A stretch of 64,000 nucleotides of DNA. Source: GAS188 sp044445965 (GTDB lineage Bacteria > Pseudomonadota > Alphaproteobacteria > Rhizobiales > Beijerinckiaceae). The DNA is taken from the NCBI GenBank assembly GCA_044445965.1, contig JBIOEJ010000001.1, positions 1 to 64,000 of the forward strand. The letters are read 5' to 3'. Positions 47,115-55,397 of the stretch are shown here, one piece after another. How positions within the stretch are numbered: the first letter of the stretch is position 1; the number at the start of each line of letters is the position of its first letter. The position numbers were made by a program, and so were the translations under genes. The notes below the pieces were generated by a model. That model worked only from the letters and a program-made list of their open reading frames with translations. It had not been told where the DNA came from and did not search any database.

Positions 47115-47486
47115 CTACATCCGGCGCGGCTTTCGGCAAGATCGCGATGTCGCAAGGTTGAGTCGCGGTGGATCAGCAGCGGCCCGGATGCATGAAGCAC
47201 CATTCCCGCTGCATTCGTCGGGGATGCCAATCATCCTCATCGCCGTCGCCGCGACGGCCATAGCGCCGGGCATCGCCTTCGCCGCCGCCGTCGCCGCGAT
47301 AGCGCCAGCGATCCCCGCCGCGGCGGTAGTCGTCATCTTCGACCAGCCGCAGCAAGCTTGAACTCGAGCCCGGATCTCGCTCGCGTTCGCGACCTGCGAA
47401 ACCGGCGCGGCCCAGGCGCTGGGAAGCGACGCCAAGCCGCTCAAAGCCGCGAGCGCGGCCGCGATCGATGCGGTTGCAATCTTCAT
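47115..47486 (-). CDS. Secreted protein with signal peptide, probably frameshifted
   Basis: The frame starting at 47486 begins with a clear Sec signal (KIATASIAAALAALSGLASL, AWAAPVSQ) and 123 residues. After residue 45 it becomes an atypical Ala/Met-rich stretch. The neighbouring frame at that point reads SSSLLRLVEDDDYRRGGDRW, then RRGDGDEDDWHPRRMQREW and CFMHPGRC, ending at 47173, which looks more like a real secreted protein. A frame change near 47360 is suspected. It is the second such case within 1 kb. Confidence 0.4.
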   Translation of the reverse strand: MKIATASIAAALAALSGLASLPSAWAAPVSQVANASEIRARVQACCGWSKMTTTAAAGIAGAIAATAAAKAMPGAMAVAATAMRMIGIPDECSGNGASCIRAAADPPRLNLATSRSCRKPRRM

Positions 47487-47690
47487 GTCGAATTCCTTCC
47501 TTGGCTACGGACGACAACCGCGCCGCCACCGGAAGGTGCCGCGCCAAGGGACGATCAGACCAAGGCGCGATTAAGCCAAACGCCGTAATTCTCGGTCAAT
47601 AGTCAGTAACCAAGCGCAACTGCAGGCGCCGCCCGAATCGCCGGCTCGGCGGCGGTCGACAGCTCTCGACCACCCCGGCCGGAGAGACCT

Positions 47691-48206
47691 CTACTTCGAC
47701 TTCTTGGCAGCTTTGGGCGCGCGCGCTGCTCGGCCTTTCGGCGCCGCACCCTTGCGGGCCGTCCGTTGCGTGGAGGAAGCCGCCAGCTTGGCCTTTTGCC
47801 GCAGATTGCCGAGCCCCATGCTCTTTGCCAATTCCGAGCGGGTTTGAGCATAGTTCGGAGCGACCATCGGATAGTCGTAAGGCAGACTCCATTTCTTGCG
47901 GTATTCCTCGGGGCTCAAATCGAAGGAGCTACGCAGGTGGCGCTTCAGCGATTTGAACCTTTTGCCGTCCTCTAGGCAAATGATGTAATCGCGCGTGACC
48001 GATTTCTTGACCGGCACGGCCGGCGTCAACGGTTGCTCGGGGGATTGCTGAGCGCCGGTGGCGACTTGCTTGAGCGTGGCGTGGATCTGCTGGATGAGAG
48101 CAGGAAGTTCGGCGCTCGGTAGCGTATTTTGAGCGACATAGGCCGCGACCACATCGGCGGTCATGCTGACCAAGTCGTTCGTCTCCGTGTTCGTCTGTTC
48201 TGCCAC
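47691..48206 (-). CDS. mucR: MucR/Ros-family transcriptional regulator
   Basis: A 171-residue regulator of exopolysaccharide, motility and other genes in Hyphomicrobiales. Core: RDYIICLEDGKRFKSLKRHL then YRKKWSLPYDYPMVAPNYA. The zinc-binding Cys and Asp are present (CLED), and one His (RHL), but the second His position is Ser/Phe (RSSF). So it is like the zinc-poor Ros homologues seen in some Mesorhizobium. The tail is Lys/Ala-rich. The GTG at 48206 is preferred over ATG at 48221 because a GGAGG lies within the five-codon gap 8 bp upstream. A promoter is visible. Confidence 0.9.
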   Translation of the reverse strand: MAEQTNTETNDLVSMTADVVAAYVAQNTLPSAELPALIQQIHATLKQVATGAQQSPEQPLTPAVPVKKSVTRDYIICLEDGKRFKSLKRHLRSSFDLSPEEYRKKWSLPYDYPMVAPNYAQTRSELAKSMGLGNLRQKAKLAASSTQRTARKGAAPKGRAARAPKAAKKSK

Positions 48207-48265
48207 CGCAGTATCCTCCATTGAGTGTCCGATCCCCCCGATTGACTAGCATAGAACTGACATAG

Positions 48266-48294
48266 ATTGTAAATCAGCGAAAGCCAATCGGCAA
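48266..48294 (-). promoter_or_regulatory. Sigma-70-type promoter for mucR
   Basis: On the minus strand TTGCCG (48294-48289) is followed after 17 bp by TACAAT (48271-48266), a near-consensus -10. It lies about 60 bp upstream of the mucR start in the AT-rich leader. The remaining intergenic region up to 48556 has no gene I can support. Confidence 0.6.
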
Positions 48295-48556
48295 AATTTC
48301 TGTGATTCGTGCTTGATGCGTGATTTTTCAGCGGTGCCGAATTGCCGCAACCCCCGTGAAACGCGGATTACGACCCGAATTTTGCAACGCGGGCATGCAT
48401 TCCCGAGGTGTTCCCGAGCAAGTGGAACCAGCCGCGCAAACGGTAACTCTTTATGGGTGCGACCGAATCACACCGCGTCTATTTCCTCATCTTGTCGATT
48501 TGTCTACGGCGAATGGCCCAGTTTCATGACACAAAATTACCCAAATACTCCCCTTG

Positions 48557-48976
48557 TCACGTGTCCTGGGCCCTTTTGCGCCCATCCGTGCCCACCCAGC
48601 CATGCCGGGAAATATCGAAGATGATTCCATCGGGATCCTTGAACTTCCGCTCGAAATTTCCCTTCCGCTCGTCGCCGAGGTCGAAGAAGAACGTTCCGCC
48701 CGCGGCCTCGATTCGCCTTTGCGTCTCGGCCAGATCATCCACCTGAAATCCGAAATGATTGGCGCCGGCATGGCCTGTCGGGTCCGCTAAGTCATTCCCC
48801 TTGCTCCCGCTGAACTTGAGGAGAGCGAGATTGACCACGCCGTCGCTCATATAGATGGCCGATCCGATCTCGAGATCTTCGCGGCCGACGCGCTCGAGGT
48901 CGAATACCTCTTCGTAGAAGCGCGCGGATTTCTCGAGATCCCTCACGCAGACAGCGAAATGTCGCAGACGAGCCAT
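48557..48976 (-). CDS. VOC-superfamily (glyoxalase-like) protein
   Basis: A 139-residue VOC protein. It begins ARLRHFAVCVRDLEKSARFYEE, with HFGFQVDDL in the second half and KFKDPDGIIFDISRHGW at the end. Ligand positions are His in RHFAV and HFGF and, instead of Glu, an Asp in FDISRH. Substrate unknown. It is divergent from the FAD monooxygenase gene at 49089. Confidence 0.88.
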   Translation of the reverse strand: MARLRHFAVCVRDLEKSARFYEEVFDLERVGREDLEIGSAIYMSDGVVNLALLKFSGSKGNDLADPTGHAGANHFGFQVDDLAETQRRIEAAGGTFFFDLGDERKGNFERKFKDPDGIIFDISRHGWVGTDGRKRAQDT

Positions 48977-49088
48977 GCGTGCCTCCTGGCGAGCGGCGAT
49001 GATCCTATGCTAGCACGCCCAAGTAAAGCGCCGGGGACGGAGCGCGCCGAGAGTTCGGCGCGGCGACGAGCGGCCGCGAGGCAACGCC

Positions 49089-50210
49089 ATGGTCGCATCG
49101 AGGCGCGCGGAAATCGTCGGAGCCGGCTTCGCGGGGCTTGCGGCCGCTTGCGCCCTGGCGCAACGCGGCTGGAGCGTCAGGGTGCATGAGCGCTCGCAGG
49201 GCCTGCGAACCGAGGGCGCCGGGATCTACATCTACGAAAATGGGCTGCGTGTCCTCGAGGCGCTCGGCGCCTATGACGAAGCCGTGAAGGGCGCGCCGCT
49301 CGCGCATACGCGCGAGGTGCGCGATGAGCAGAACCGCGTCGTATCGGTGCACGAATGGGATCGGTCGGGGCGCGTCTTCAGCATCGTGCGCCAGCGGGTG
49401 ATCAATGCGCTGGCTGGCGCCGCCACACGGTACGGCGCCGAGATCGTCACCGGTTCGGAGGCGGTCGCGGCAAGCCCGACGGGCGAGCTCAGGCTCGCCG
49501 ACGGCCGCAGCTTCTCGGCGGATCTGATCGTCGGCGCCGATGGGTGCAATTCGAGATTGCGCGATGGGCTCGACCTCATCGCCACCCGAAAGCACCTGCC
49601 GGACGGCGCCATCCGCCTGCTGATCGACCGGGTCGACGGGGAAGACATCAGCCGGGGCCGCACGATCGAATACTGGTCCGGCAGCCGCCGCATCCTCTAC
49701 ACGCCTTGCAGCGATCAGGAGATTTATTTGGCACTGACCATGCTGGACAAGGATACGATCGCGAAATCGACGCCGATCGCAACGCCGGCCTGGCAGCGCT
49801 GGTTTCCCCATCTCCAATCGCTTCTCGGCCGGATCGGCGAGCGTGGCCGCTATGATCGCTTCCAGCTCATCCGCTTGAAGCGCTGGTCGCGCGGGCGGGT
49901 CGCCATGATCGGCGATGCGGCGCATGCGCTGCCGCCCAATCTGGGGCAGGGTGGCGGTTGCTCAATGATGAACGCGCTTTCGCTGGCGGTGAACCTCGAC
50001 CGCCGCGCCGACATGGCTTCGGCTCTCGACGCGTGGGAGCGGACCGAGCGGCCGCTCACCGACCATACGCAGCGCATGTCGGTGCTGTTCGGGCTGCCGA
50101 CGGTTTGGCCCGCCCCGCTGCGCGGGCTGTTCTTCAATTTGGCTGCACGTTCGAAATGGCTGGTCGAGCAACGCACCCGGACGGCGAGGCACAGGCCGAC
50201 CGGCACGTAG
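49089..50210 (+). CDS. FAD-dependent aromatic/flavoprotein monooxygenase
   Basis: A 373-residue FAD monooxygenase of the PHBH type. FAD-binding GAGFAGLAAACALAQRG, then the RQRVINAL and DLIVGADGCNSRLR (Gly-Ala-Asp-Gly) motifs, and VAMIGDAAHALPPNLGQGG (FAD ribityl-binding). Typical partners oxidise phenols, quinolines or similar. Substrate unknown. ATG at 49089 has GAGG upstream. It lies divergent from the VOC gene and upstream of two tiny membrane-protein frames. Confidence 0.92.
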   Translation: MVASRRAEIVGAGFAGLAAACALAQRGWSVRVHERSQGLRTEGAGIYIYENGLRVLEALGAYDEAVKGAPLAHTREVRDEQNRVVSVHEWDRSGRVFSIVRQRVINALAGAATRYGAEIVTGSEAVAASPTGELRLADGRSFSADLIVGADGCNSRLRDGLDLIATRKHLPDGAIRLLIDRVDGEDISRGRTIEYWSGSRRILYTPCSDQEIYLALTMLDKDTIAKSTPIATPAWQRWFPHLQSLLGRIGERGRYDRFQLIRLKRWSRGRVAMIGDAAHALPPNLGQGGGCSMMNALSLAVNLDRRADMASALDAWERTERPLTDHTQRMSVLFGLPTVWPAPLRGLFFNLAARSKWLVEQRTRTARHRPTGT

Positions 50211-50261
50211 AGCGAGCCATGCTCCAGCAGCCTCCTCAATCGGTCGTGCGTCACCGGCGCG

Positions 50262-50432
50262 GTGATCGCCGTGCTGGTGATGCTGTCGATCGTCCTGACC
50301 GCATCCGTCATCTTTCCCGAGATCAGCGGCGAGACGATCATCGAGATCCTGGCTGGAGGCGCGCTGCTTGCGGTCCTCATCTACCTCCTTGCCGATGGCC
50401 TGCTGCGCCGGCGCGGCGAGGTGGCGACATAG
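50262..50432 (+). CDS. Small membrane protein (56 aa), tentative
   Basis: GTG at 50262 opens 56 codons to TAG at 50430. It gives IAVLVMLSIVLTASVIFPEI, then TIIEILAGGALLAVLIYLLA and a basic end LLRRRGEV, predicted as two hydrophobic helices. Ribosome binding site is weak. The frame is the same as that of the preceding monooxygenase after its stop, and the next frame starts at the base after this stop. Real but unconfirmed. Confidence 0.45.
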   Translation: MIAVLVMLSIVLTASVIFPEISGETIIEILAGGALLAVLIYLLADGLLRRRGEVAT

Positions 50433-50624
50433 GTGATCGGTCGATCCAAGCGCGACAAATCGCGGCGCGACAAATGGCGCATGCCCCCGCTTGCCCAATT
50501 GCCGCCGGCAAGGCTCTCGCTCGCGAGCCGCTTCTGGATGTTCGTGCTGCGCGGCTATCTCGTCCTCGCCGCCGGTTTGGTCCTCTTCCGGATCGTCAGC
50601 TTGGCGATCGGAAGTGGAGGATAG
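50433..50624 (+). CDS. Small membrane protein (63 aa), tentative
   Basis: GTG at 50433, directly after the previous stop, gives 63 residues. A very basic N-terminus (GRSKRDKSRRDKWRM) is followed by one hydrophobic helix with RFWMFVLRGYLVLAAGLVL. The RFW...RGYLVL pattern is like short membrane proteins common in Hyphomicrobiales. Its end overlaps the end of the convergent P-ATPase gene by about 70 bp. Function unknown. Confidence 0.5.
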   Translation: MIGRSKRDKSRRDKWRMPPLAQLPPARLSLASRFWMFVLRGYLVLAAGLVLFRIVSLAIGSGG

Positions 50625-52798
50625 TTGCCGAGGGTCGCAGGCTGGAAGCGCAGCAGCCGCAATGCGTTTGTCGTCACGAGGACCGTGGCGCCGGTGTCGG
50701 CGAGAATCGCCATCCAAAGGGAGGTGAGCCCGGTCAACGTGGTCACGAGGAAGATGAGCTTGAGACCCAGCGCGAGGCCGATATTCTGCCAAATATTTCG
50801 AAGCGTCGCCCGCGACAATTGAACGAGTTCCACGACGCCGAGGATACGGTCCTTGAGGAGCGCGGCGTCGGCCGTCTCGAGGGCCACGTCGGTGCCGGCG
50901 CCCATCGCCACGCCGACATCCGCGGCCGCGAGCGCCGGGGCATCGTTGATCCCGTCCCCGATCATCGCGACCGGCCCGCCCTCCCCGAGAGCCCTGATGG
51001 CGGCGAGCTTGTCGTCGGGTAAAAGCTCGGATCGGGCTTCGAGACCGAGTGCGCCCGCGATCACATTCGCCGCGCGACGGTTGTCGCCGGTCAGCATGAC
51101 GGGCCGCAATCCAAGCTCCTTCAGCCGCGCGATGCCGACCGCGGCGTCCGCCCGCGGCTCATCGCGCAAAGCGATGAGACCGACGACGCGTTTCGCCAGC
51201 AGCACCACCACCACGATCTTGCCTTGCGCCTCCAGTGCCTCGATTTGCCTCGACACCTGATCCGACAAGGCGCGGAGCTCGCCCGCGAAGCGAGGCGATC
51301 CGACCGACACGAAGCCTTCCCGGAGGCGCGCGGTAACGGCCTTTCCGGGCAGGGCGACAGCCCCGCCGAATACCGAAGCAAGGGGAAGACCACGGGCCTC
51401 CGCGGCGGCAACGATTGCGATTCCGAGCGGGTGGCTCGATTCGCGCTCGACGGCCGCAGCCCTGGCAAGAACGTCATCTGCGTCACCTTCGATCGGTATG
51501 ACATCCGTGATTTGAGGTCGTCCGCAGGTCAGCGTGCCGGTCTTGTCGAAGGCGATGGTCCTGATCTTCGCGAGCATTTCCAATGCGGCACCGCCCTTGA
51601 CGAGAAGCCCGTGCCGAGCGCCGGCGGCGAGGCCCGAGGCGATAGCCGCCGGTGTCGAGATCACCAATGCGCAGGGGCAAGCGATGAGCAGCGTGGCGAG
51701 GCCGCGATAAAGCCAAACATGCCAGTCCGCCGAAACGGCGAGCGGTGGCCCGATCATCACCAGCACGGCAACGATCATGGCGGCCGGCGTGTAGTAGGCG
51801 GAGACCTGATCGATGAAACGGGCAGTGGGCGCTTTGGACGCTTGCGCCTCCTCGACCAGATGGATGATGCGAGCGATCGTGTTGTCCTGCGCCGAATGCG
51901 TCAGCCGGACGCGCAGCACGCCATGTGCGTTGATGCTGCCGGCATGGACAACGTCACCGATTTCCTTCGCAACGGGTAGGGATTCCCCCGTGATCGGCGC
52001 CTCGTCGACCTCAGAGCGGCCCTCGATCACTTCGCCGTCCGATGGTACGCGGTCGCCGGGTCGCACCACCACGAGATCGCCGACGCTGAGCCGCTCGACG
52101 GGGATTTCGCGAACCTCGCCGCCCTCCTCGATCCGAGCCGTGCGCGGCGCGACGTTCATCAGAGCCTCGATGCCTGCCCTTGCGTGGCGCGCCGCGACCG
52201 TCTCGAGAAACTCGCCCACCGCGAACAGGAAGATGACGACGGCCGCCTCTTCCGCTGCTCCGATCGCCAGCGCGCCGGCGGTCGCGAGCGTCATGAGCGT
52301 CTCGATGCCGAACGGCGTGCCGGACAGAGCGCCGGCGAGGGCGCGTCCGGCAACGGGCACAAGCCCGAACAGGGCGGCTGCGCCATACGCCCAGTAGGAG
52401 AGTTCCGGGCGGACCGTCGAAACGGCGAGCGCCGCGACCAGCATCGCTCCCGTGCCGAGGACCACTCTGCTCTTGCGCGCCCTCCACCAGGCTTGGCCGT
52501 TCCCAGTCAGCCCCTCGGGTCGGCCGCCGATCATACGGCGATTCCCGATCTCCAAGGGGATCGGCGTATATCCGAGGGCCCGGATCTTGCCGTTGACCCT
52601 TTCGCGAGACGTGCGATCCTCGTCGAGCCGCAGGGAGAGGGTCTCGGTCGAGTAGTTCATGTGAATGTCGGTGACGCCAGGCATGCGTTTGAGCGCATTT
52701 TCAATCTTGGTGGCGCACGCACCGCAGTCCATGCCTTCGACCCGCATTTTGAGCGCGTTCTCAACGGGGGCAGGCTTCGACTGAACCGCCATAGCCAT
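50555..52798 (-). CDS. zntA: Heavy-metal translocating P1B-type ATPase (Zn/Cd/Pb, ZntA-like)
   Basis: A 747-residue metal-exporting ATPase. N-terminal HMA domain with GMDCGACATK; transmembrane metal-binding CPCALV; phosphorylation motif DKTGTLTCG; TGES in ITGESLPVAK; and GDGINDAPALA in the hinge region. CPC with ZntA-like surroundings suggests Zn(II)/Cd(II)/Pb(II) efflux. Divergent from a MerR-family regulator, with a promoter of the 19-bp-spacer type between them. Confidence 0.95.
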   Translation of the reverse strand: MAMAVQSKPAPVENALKMRVEGMDCGACATKIENALKRMPGVTDIHMNYSTETLSLRLDEDRTSRERVNGKIRALGYTPIPLEIGNRRMIGGRPEGLTGNGQAWWRARKSRVVLGTGAMLVAALAVSTVRPELSYWAYGAAALFGLVPVAGRALAGALSGTPFGIETLMTLATAGALAIGAAEEAAVVIFLFAVGEFLETVAARHARAGIEALMNVAPRTARIEEGGEVREIPVERLSVGDLVVVRPGDRVPSDGEVIEGRSEVDEAPITGESLPVAKEIGDVVHAGSINAHGVLRVRLTHSAQDNTIARIIHLVEEAQASKAPTARFIDQVSAYYTPAAMIVAVLVMIGPPLAVSADWHVWLYRGLATLLIACPCALVISTPAAIASGLAAGARHGLLVKGGAALEMLAKIRTIAFDKTGTLTCGRPQITDVIPIEGDADDVLARAAAVERESSHPLGIAIVAAAEARGLPLASVFGGAVALPGKAVTARLREGFVSVGSPRFAGELRALSDQVSRQIEALEAQGKIVVVVLLAKRVVGLIALRDEPRADAAVGIARLKELGLRPVMLTGDNRRAANVIAGALGLEARSELLPDDKLAAIRALGEGGPVAMIGDGINDAPALAAADVGVAMGAGTDVALETADAALLKDRILGVVELVQLSRATLRNIWQNIGLALGLKLIFLVTTLTGLTSLWMAILADTGATVLVTTNALRLLRFQPATLGNYPPLPIAKLTIRKRTKPAARTR

Positions 52799-52830
52799 CG
52801 ATGGACCTCGAGTTTCCTTGACTTCGGCGG

Positions 52831-52861
52831 TATATGGACCTTGTAGCGACTACAGGGTCAA
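52831..52861 (-). promoter_or_regulatory. MerR-type zntA promoter with 19-bp spacer and dyad operator
   Basis: On the minus strand: -35 TTGACC (52861-52856), 19-bp spacer, then -10 CATATA (52836-52831). The spacer holds the dyad ACCTTGTAG-CGA-CTACAGGGT (52838-52858), with one mismatched arm position. A 19-bp spacer with such a dyad is the hallmark of MerR/ZntR/CadR-controlled promoters, which twist the DNA to activate. The dyad also lies just before the merR ATG, so autoregulation is likely. Confidence 0.88.
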
Positions 52862-52863
52862 CC

Positions 52864-53280
52864 ATGCGCGACGAATGGCTTGCGATCGGAGAGCTCGGCC
52901 GAGCGACGGGAACCAAGGCGGAGACCATCCGTTATTATGAACGGATAGGTCTCATGGCTGCGCCTGCGCGCACGCGCGGCAATTACCGTGCCTACGGTCC
53001 CGTCCACCTGGGTCGTCTGAGCTTCATTCGCCGGGCTCGCGACCTCGGCTTCTCCCTGGCGCAGATACGTGGCCTGCTCAGCCTCGCCGATCAGCCGGAC
53101 CGTTCCTGCGAGGCGGTCGACGCGATCGCCCGCCAAAACCTGGCCGAGGTCGAGCGCAAGCTCGCCGACCTTGCCGCGCTGCGCCGCGAGCTCGACAGCA
53201 TCATCAGCCAGTGCGGCCATGGCACGATCGCCCAATGCCGCATCATCGAGGCACTCTCGCCGGTGGAGGCGCCTCGCTAG
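52864..53280 (+). CDS. MerR-family heavy-metal regulator (ZntR/CadR-like)
   Basis: A 138-residue regulator. HTH: LAIGELGRATGTKAETIRYYERIGL, then the dimerisation helix (CEAVDAIARQNLAEVERKLADL), and a C-terminal CGHGTIAQCRIIEAL with two Cys and His ligands. That arrangement suggests Zn/Cd/Pb binding. ATG at 52864 is the chosen start; an in-frame ATG at 52834 lies within the operator. Divergent from zntA. Confidence 0.92.
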   Translation: MRDEWLAIGELGRATGTKAETIRYYERIGLMAAPARTRGNYRAYGPVHLGRLSFIRRARDLGFSLAQIRGLLSLADQPDRSCEAVDAIARQNLAEVERKLADLAALRRELDSIISQCGHGTIAQCRIIEALSPVEAPR

Positions 53281-53313
53281 AGCCCCAGGTCCGATTGAAT
53301 CGGGCCAGGGGCT
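53281..53313. terminator. Hairpin between merR and mntH, terminator-like
   Basis: Arms AGCCCCAGGTCCGATT and its near-mirror GAATCGGGCCAGGGGCT pair with about two mismatches, ending at 53313. There is only a weak T tract after it. It follows the merR stop by one base and lies before the dispersed repeat. A bidirectional terminator for the two convergent genes is plausible. Confidence 0.45.
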
Positions 53314-53325
53314 AGTCGATTGTTC

Positions 53326-53397
53326 TTGCCGCATTTTCTGCGGCAAACCGGAGGCCACCCCCGCCTTCGCGGGGGCATGCTTCGCCGGAAAATGCTC
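53326..53397. repeat. Dispersed intergenic repeat, copy 2
   Basis: Second copy of the element at 44908-44980. TTGCCGC-7 bp-GCGGCAA forms a perfect 7-bp stem (53326-53346), followed by GAGGCCACCCCC / GCGGGGGC pairing and the end GAAAATGCTC. Orientation is the same as copy 1. Confidence 0.85.
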
Positions 53398-53417
53398 AAG
53401 CGTCGCCCGGCTATGGC

Positions 53418-54743
53418 CTATGAGTCCGACAATCCTGGAATTGGCACGCCTAGCGTCTGCAGGATCAGGACGGTGTTGAGAATCAGCACCACCGCGGTCC
53501 CGAGCAACGCCAATGCCTGGGTCAGCCGGCTATTGGCGAACCGACCCATGATGTCGCTTCGTCGGGTGAACATCAGAAGCGATATCATCGGAAGCGGGAG
53601 GGCAATGCTGAGCACGACTTGGCTGATGACGAGCGCATTGGTCGCGTTGACACCGAGTGCGACCACGACGAAGGCCGGCACCATGGTGACGAGCCTTCGG
53701 ACCCAGATCGGGATTCGGAACCCGACGAAGCCCTGCATGATCATTTGCCCGGCCATCGTGCCGACCGCCGAGCTCGACACTCCCGAGGCGAGGAGTGACA
53801 CCAGGAACACGCCCGCGGCCCCGATGCCGAGCAAGGGCGTCAAAGTCTGATAGGCCGTTTCGATCTCCGCCACCTCGCTGTGGCCGGCATGGAAGGCGGC
53901 GGATGCCATCATCACCATCGCCATATTCACCAGGCCGGCGAGGGCGAGCGCGATGATGACTTCCTGGTTGGAGAAGCGCAGGACTTTTCGCCGCTCGTTC
54001 TCGTCGCGGACCGGCGTGCGGGTCTGCGTCAGCCCGGAATGCAGATAGATGGCGTGCGGCATGACCGTTGCGCCGATGATGCCGACGGCCAGCAGCAACG
54101 CCCCGGCATCGGCCAGCTGCGGCATGACCGAATGCACTGCCGCCGAAGCCCAATCGACCGGAGCGATGAACATCTCGACGAGGTAACAAAGGCCGATGAT
54201 ACCGACCAGGGCGCCGATAATCAGCTCGATCGGCCGGAAACCGAAGCCTTCGAACATCAATATGCCGTAGGTCGCGATCCCCGTGACGACCATCCCGGCA
54301 AGGAGCGGCATATGGAACAGTAGAGAGAGCCCGATGGCACCGCCGAGGAACTCGGCCAGATCGGTCGCCATGGCGGCGACCTCGCTGACGACCCACATCG
54401 CCAAGACCACCGGACGCGGGAAGTGCTCGCGGCACATCTGTGCCAAGTTTCGTCCAGTGACGATGCCGAGCTTGGCGGAAAGGGCCTGGAACAGCATCGC
54501 GATCACGTTCGCGAGCAACACCACCCAGAGCAGCCCATAGCCGTATTTTGCCCCCGCCTGGATGTTGGTCGCGAAATTCCCGGGGTCCATATAGGCGATC
54601 GAGGCGATCACGGCCGGACCGGCGAAAACCAGATACGCGCGCAGCCCGCCGCGCCGGCCTGCCAGCAGCTGGGAAGCCGCCGAGACGGTTCGTTCGGTCA
54701 ATGACCCTCGCTTCGGCACAGCTTCGGTGATCGTCGGGGGCAT
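53418..54743 (-). CDS. mntH: Nramp-family Mn(II)/divalent metal transporter
   Basis: A 441-residue, 11-helix proton-driven transporter for Mn(II) and related ions. Family signatures: AYMDPGNFATN in TM1 with the DPGN metal-binding motif, GATVMPHAIYLHSGL with MPH in TM6, and AEFLGGAIGLSLLFHMP. ATG at 54743 is the start. Upstream lies a near-perfect MntR box and a divergent mntR gene, implying Mn-dependent repression. Confidence 0.96.
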   Translation of the reverse strand: MPPTITEAVPKRGSLTERTVSAASQLLAGRRGGLRAYLVFAGPAVIASIAYMDPGNFATNIQAGAKYGYGLLWVVLLANVIAMLFQALSAKLGIVTGRNLAQMCREHFPRPVVLAMWVVSEVAAMATDLAEFLGGAIGLSLLFHMPLLAGMVVTGIATYGILMFEGFGFRPIELIIGALVGIIGLCYLVEMFIAPVDWASAAVHSVMPQLADAGALLLAVGIIGATVMPHAIYLHSGLTQTRTPVRDENERRKVLRFSNQEVIIALALAGLVNMAMVMMASAAFHAGHSEVAEIETAYQTLTPLLGIGAAGVFLVSLLASGVSSSAVGTMAGQMIMQGFVGFRIPIWVRRLVTMVPAFVVVALGVNATNALVISQVVLSIALPLPMISLLMFTRRSDIMGRFANSRLTQALALLGTAVVLILNTVLILQTLGVPIPGLSDS

Positions 54744-54757
54744 ACAGCACCTTCGCT

Positions 54758-54779
54758 AATTTGTAGCCTTTGCTATATT
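54758..54779. promoter_or_regulatory. MntR box upstream of mntH
   Basis: The sequence TTTGTAGC-CTTT-GCTATATT (54760-54779), in reverse AATATAGCAAAGGCTACAAA, matches the E. coli MntR box (AACATAGC-N4-GCTATGTT) at almost all core positions, including spacing. It lies 15 bp before the mntH ATG, so repression by MntR is expected. A weaker TAGC-N4-GCAA candidate lies near 54821-54840 closer to mntR. Confidence 0.8.
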
Positions 54780-54914
54780 AGAAGATACATGCGGGCCTTG
54801 GAATGTCAACCCACAAAGTGTAGCTATGGCAACAATTTAGTGGGTAGGTTGAAAACCGCGTCCGTTCGGCGCAAGGCTGGGCCCGCCGACATCAGCCAGT
54901 GGGGAGGCGCGAAG

Positions 54915-55397
54915 TTGCAAAATCCGAAGGATGAGCGGGTTACCGCGGAGCTTCCGCCCGAGCTGACCCAGGCGCGCCGGTTCGGGAAGACTCGTTCGGC
55001 GCAATCGGCGGCGCTGCTCGAGGACTATGTCGAGCTGATTGCGGATCTGTTGGCCAGCAGCGGCGAGGCGCGCCCGACCGATGTGGCGCGCCGCCTAGGC
55101 GTATCCCACGCGACCGCCATCAAGACGATCTCGCGGTTGAAGCGAGAGGGGCTGGCGACGGGCCGCCCTTATCGCGGGGTGTTCCTGACGCAAGCCGGAG
55201 AGGCGCTAGCCGAACGGATGCGAGCCCGGCACAGGCTCGTGGTGAACCTCCTTGTCGCGCTTGGCGTCCCGACCGAGATTGCCGAAGCCGATGCCGAAGG
55301 CATCGAGCATCACGTTTCCGAGACGACGCTGAGAGCCTTCGCTCACTTCGTGCGATCGCCCGGAGCGCCGATCCCCGGCTTCTCCGCGGATGGCTGA
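54915..55397 (+). CDS. mntR: Mn-dependent DtxR-family regulator (MntR-like)
   Basis: A 160-residue protein with a winged HTH (ARPTDVARRLGVSHATAIKTI) then a DtxR dimerisation/metal-binding region (GVPTEIAEADAEGIEHHVSE). EGIEHHVSE holds the metal-binding Glu and His positions. The chosen start is TTG at 54915 with GGGGAGG 7 bp upstream, against a longer frame. It is divergent from mntH and faces the MntR box, so it is the likely Mn(II) sensor and repressor. Confidence 0.9.
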   Translation: MQNPKDERVTAELPPELTQARRFGKTRSAQSAALLEDYVELIADLLASSGEARPTDVARRLGVSHATAIKTISRLKREGLATGRPYRGVFLTQAGEALAERMRARHRLVVNLLVALGVPTEIAEADAEGIEHHVSETTLRAFAHFVRSPGAPIPGFSADG

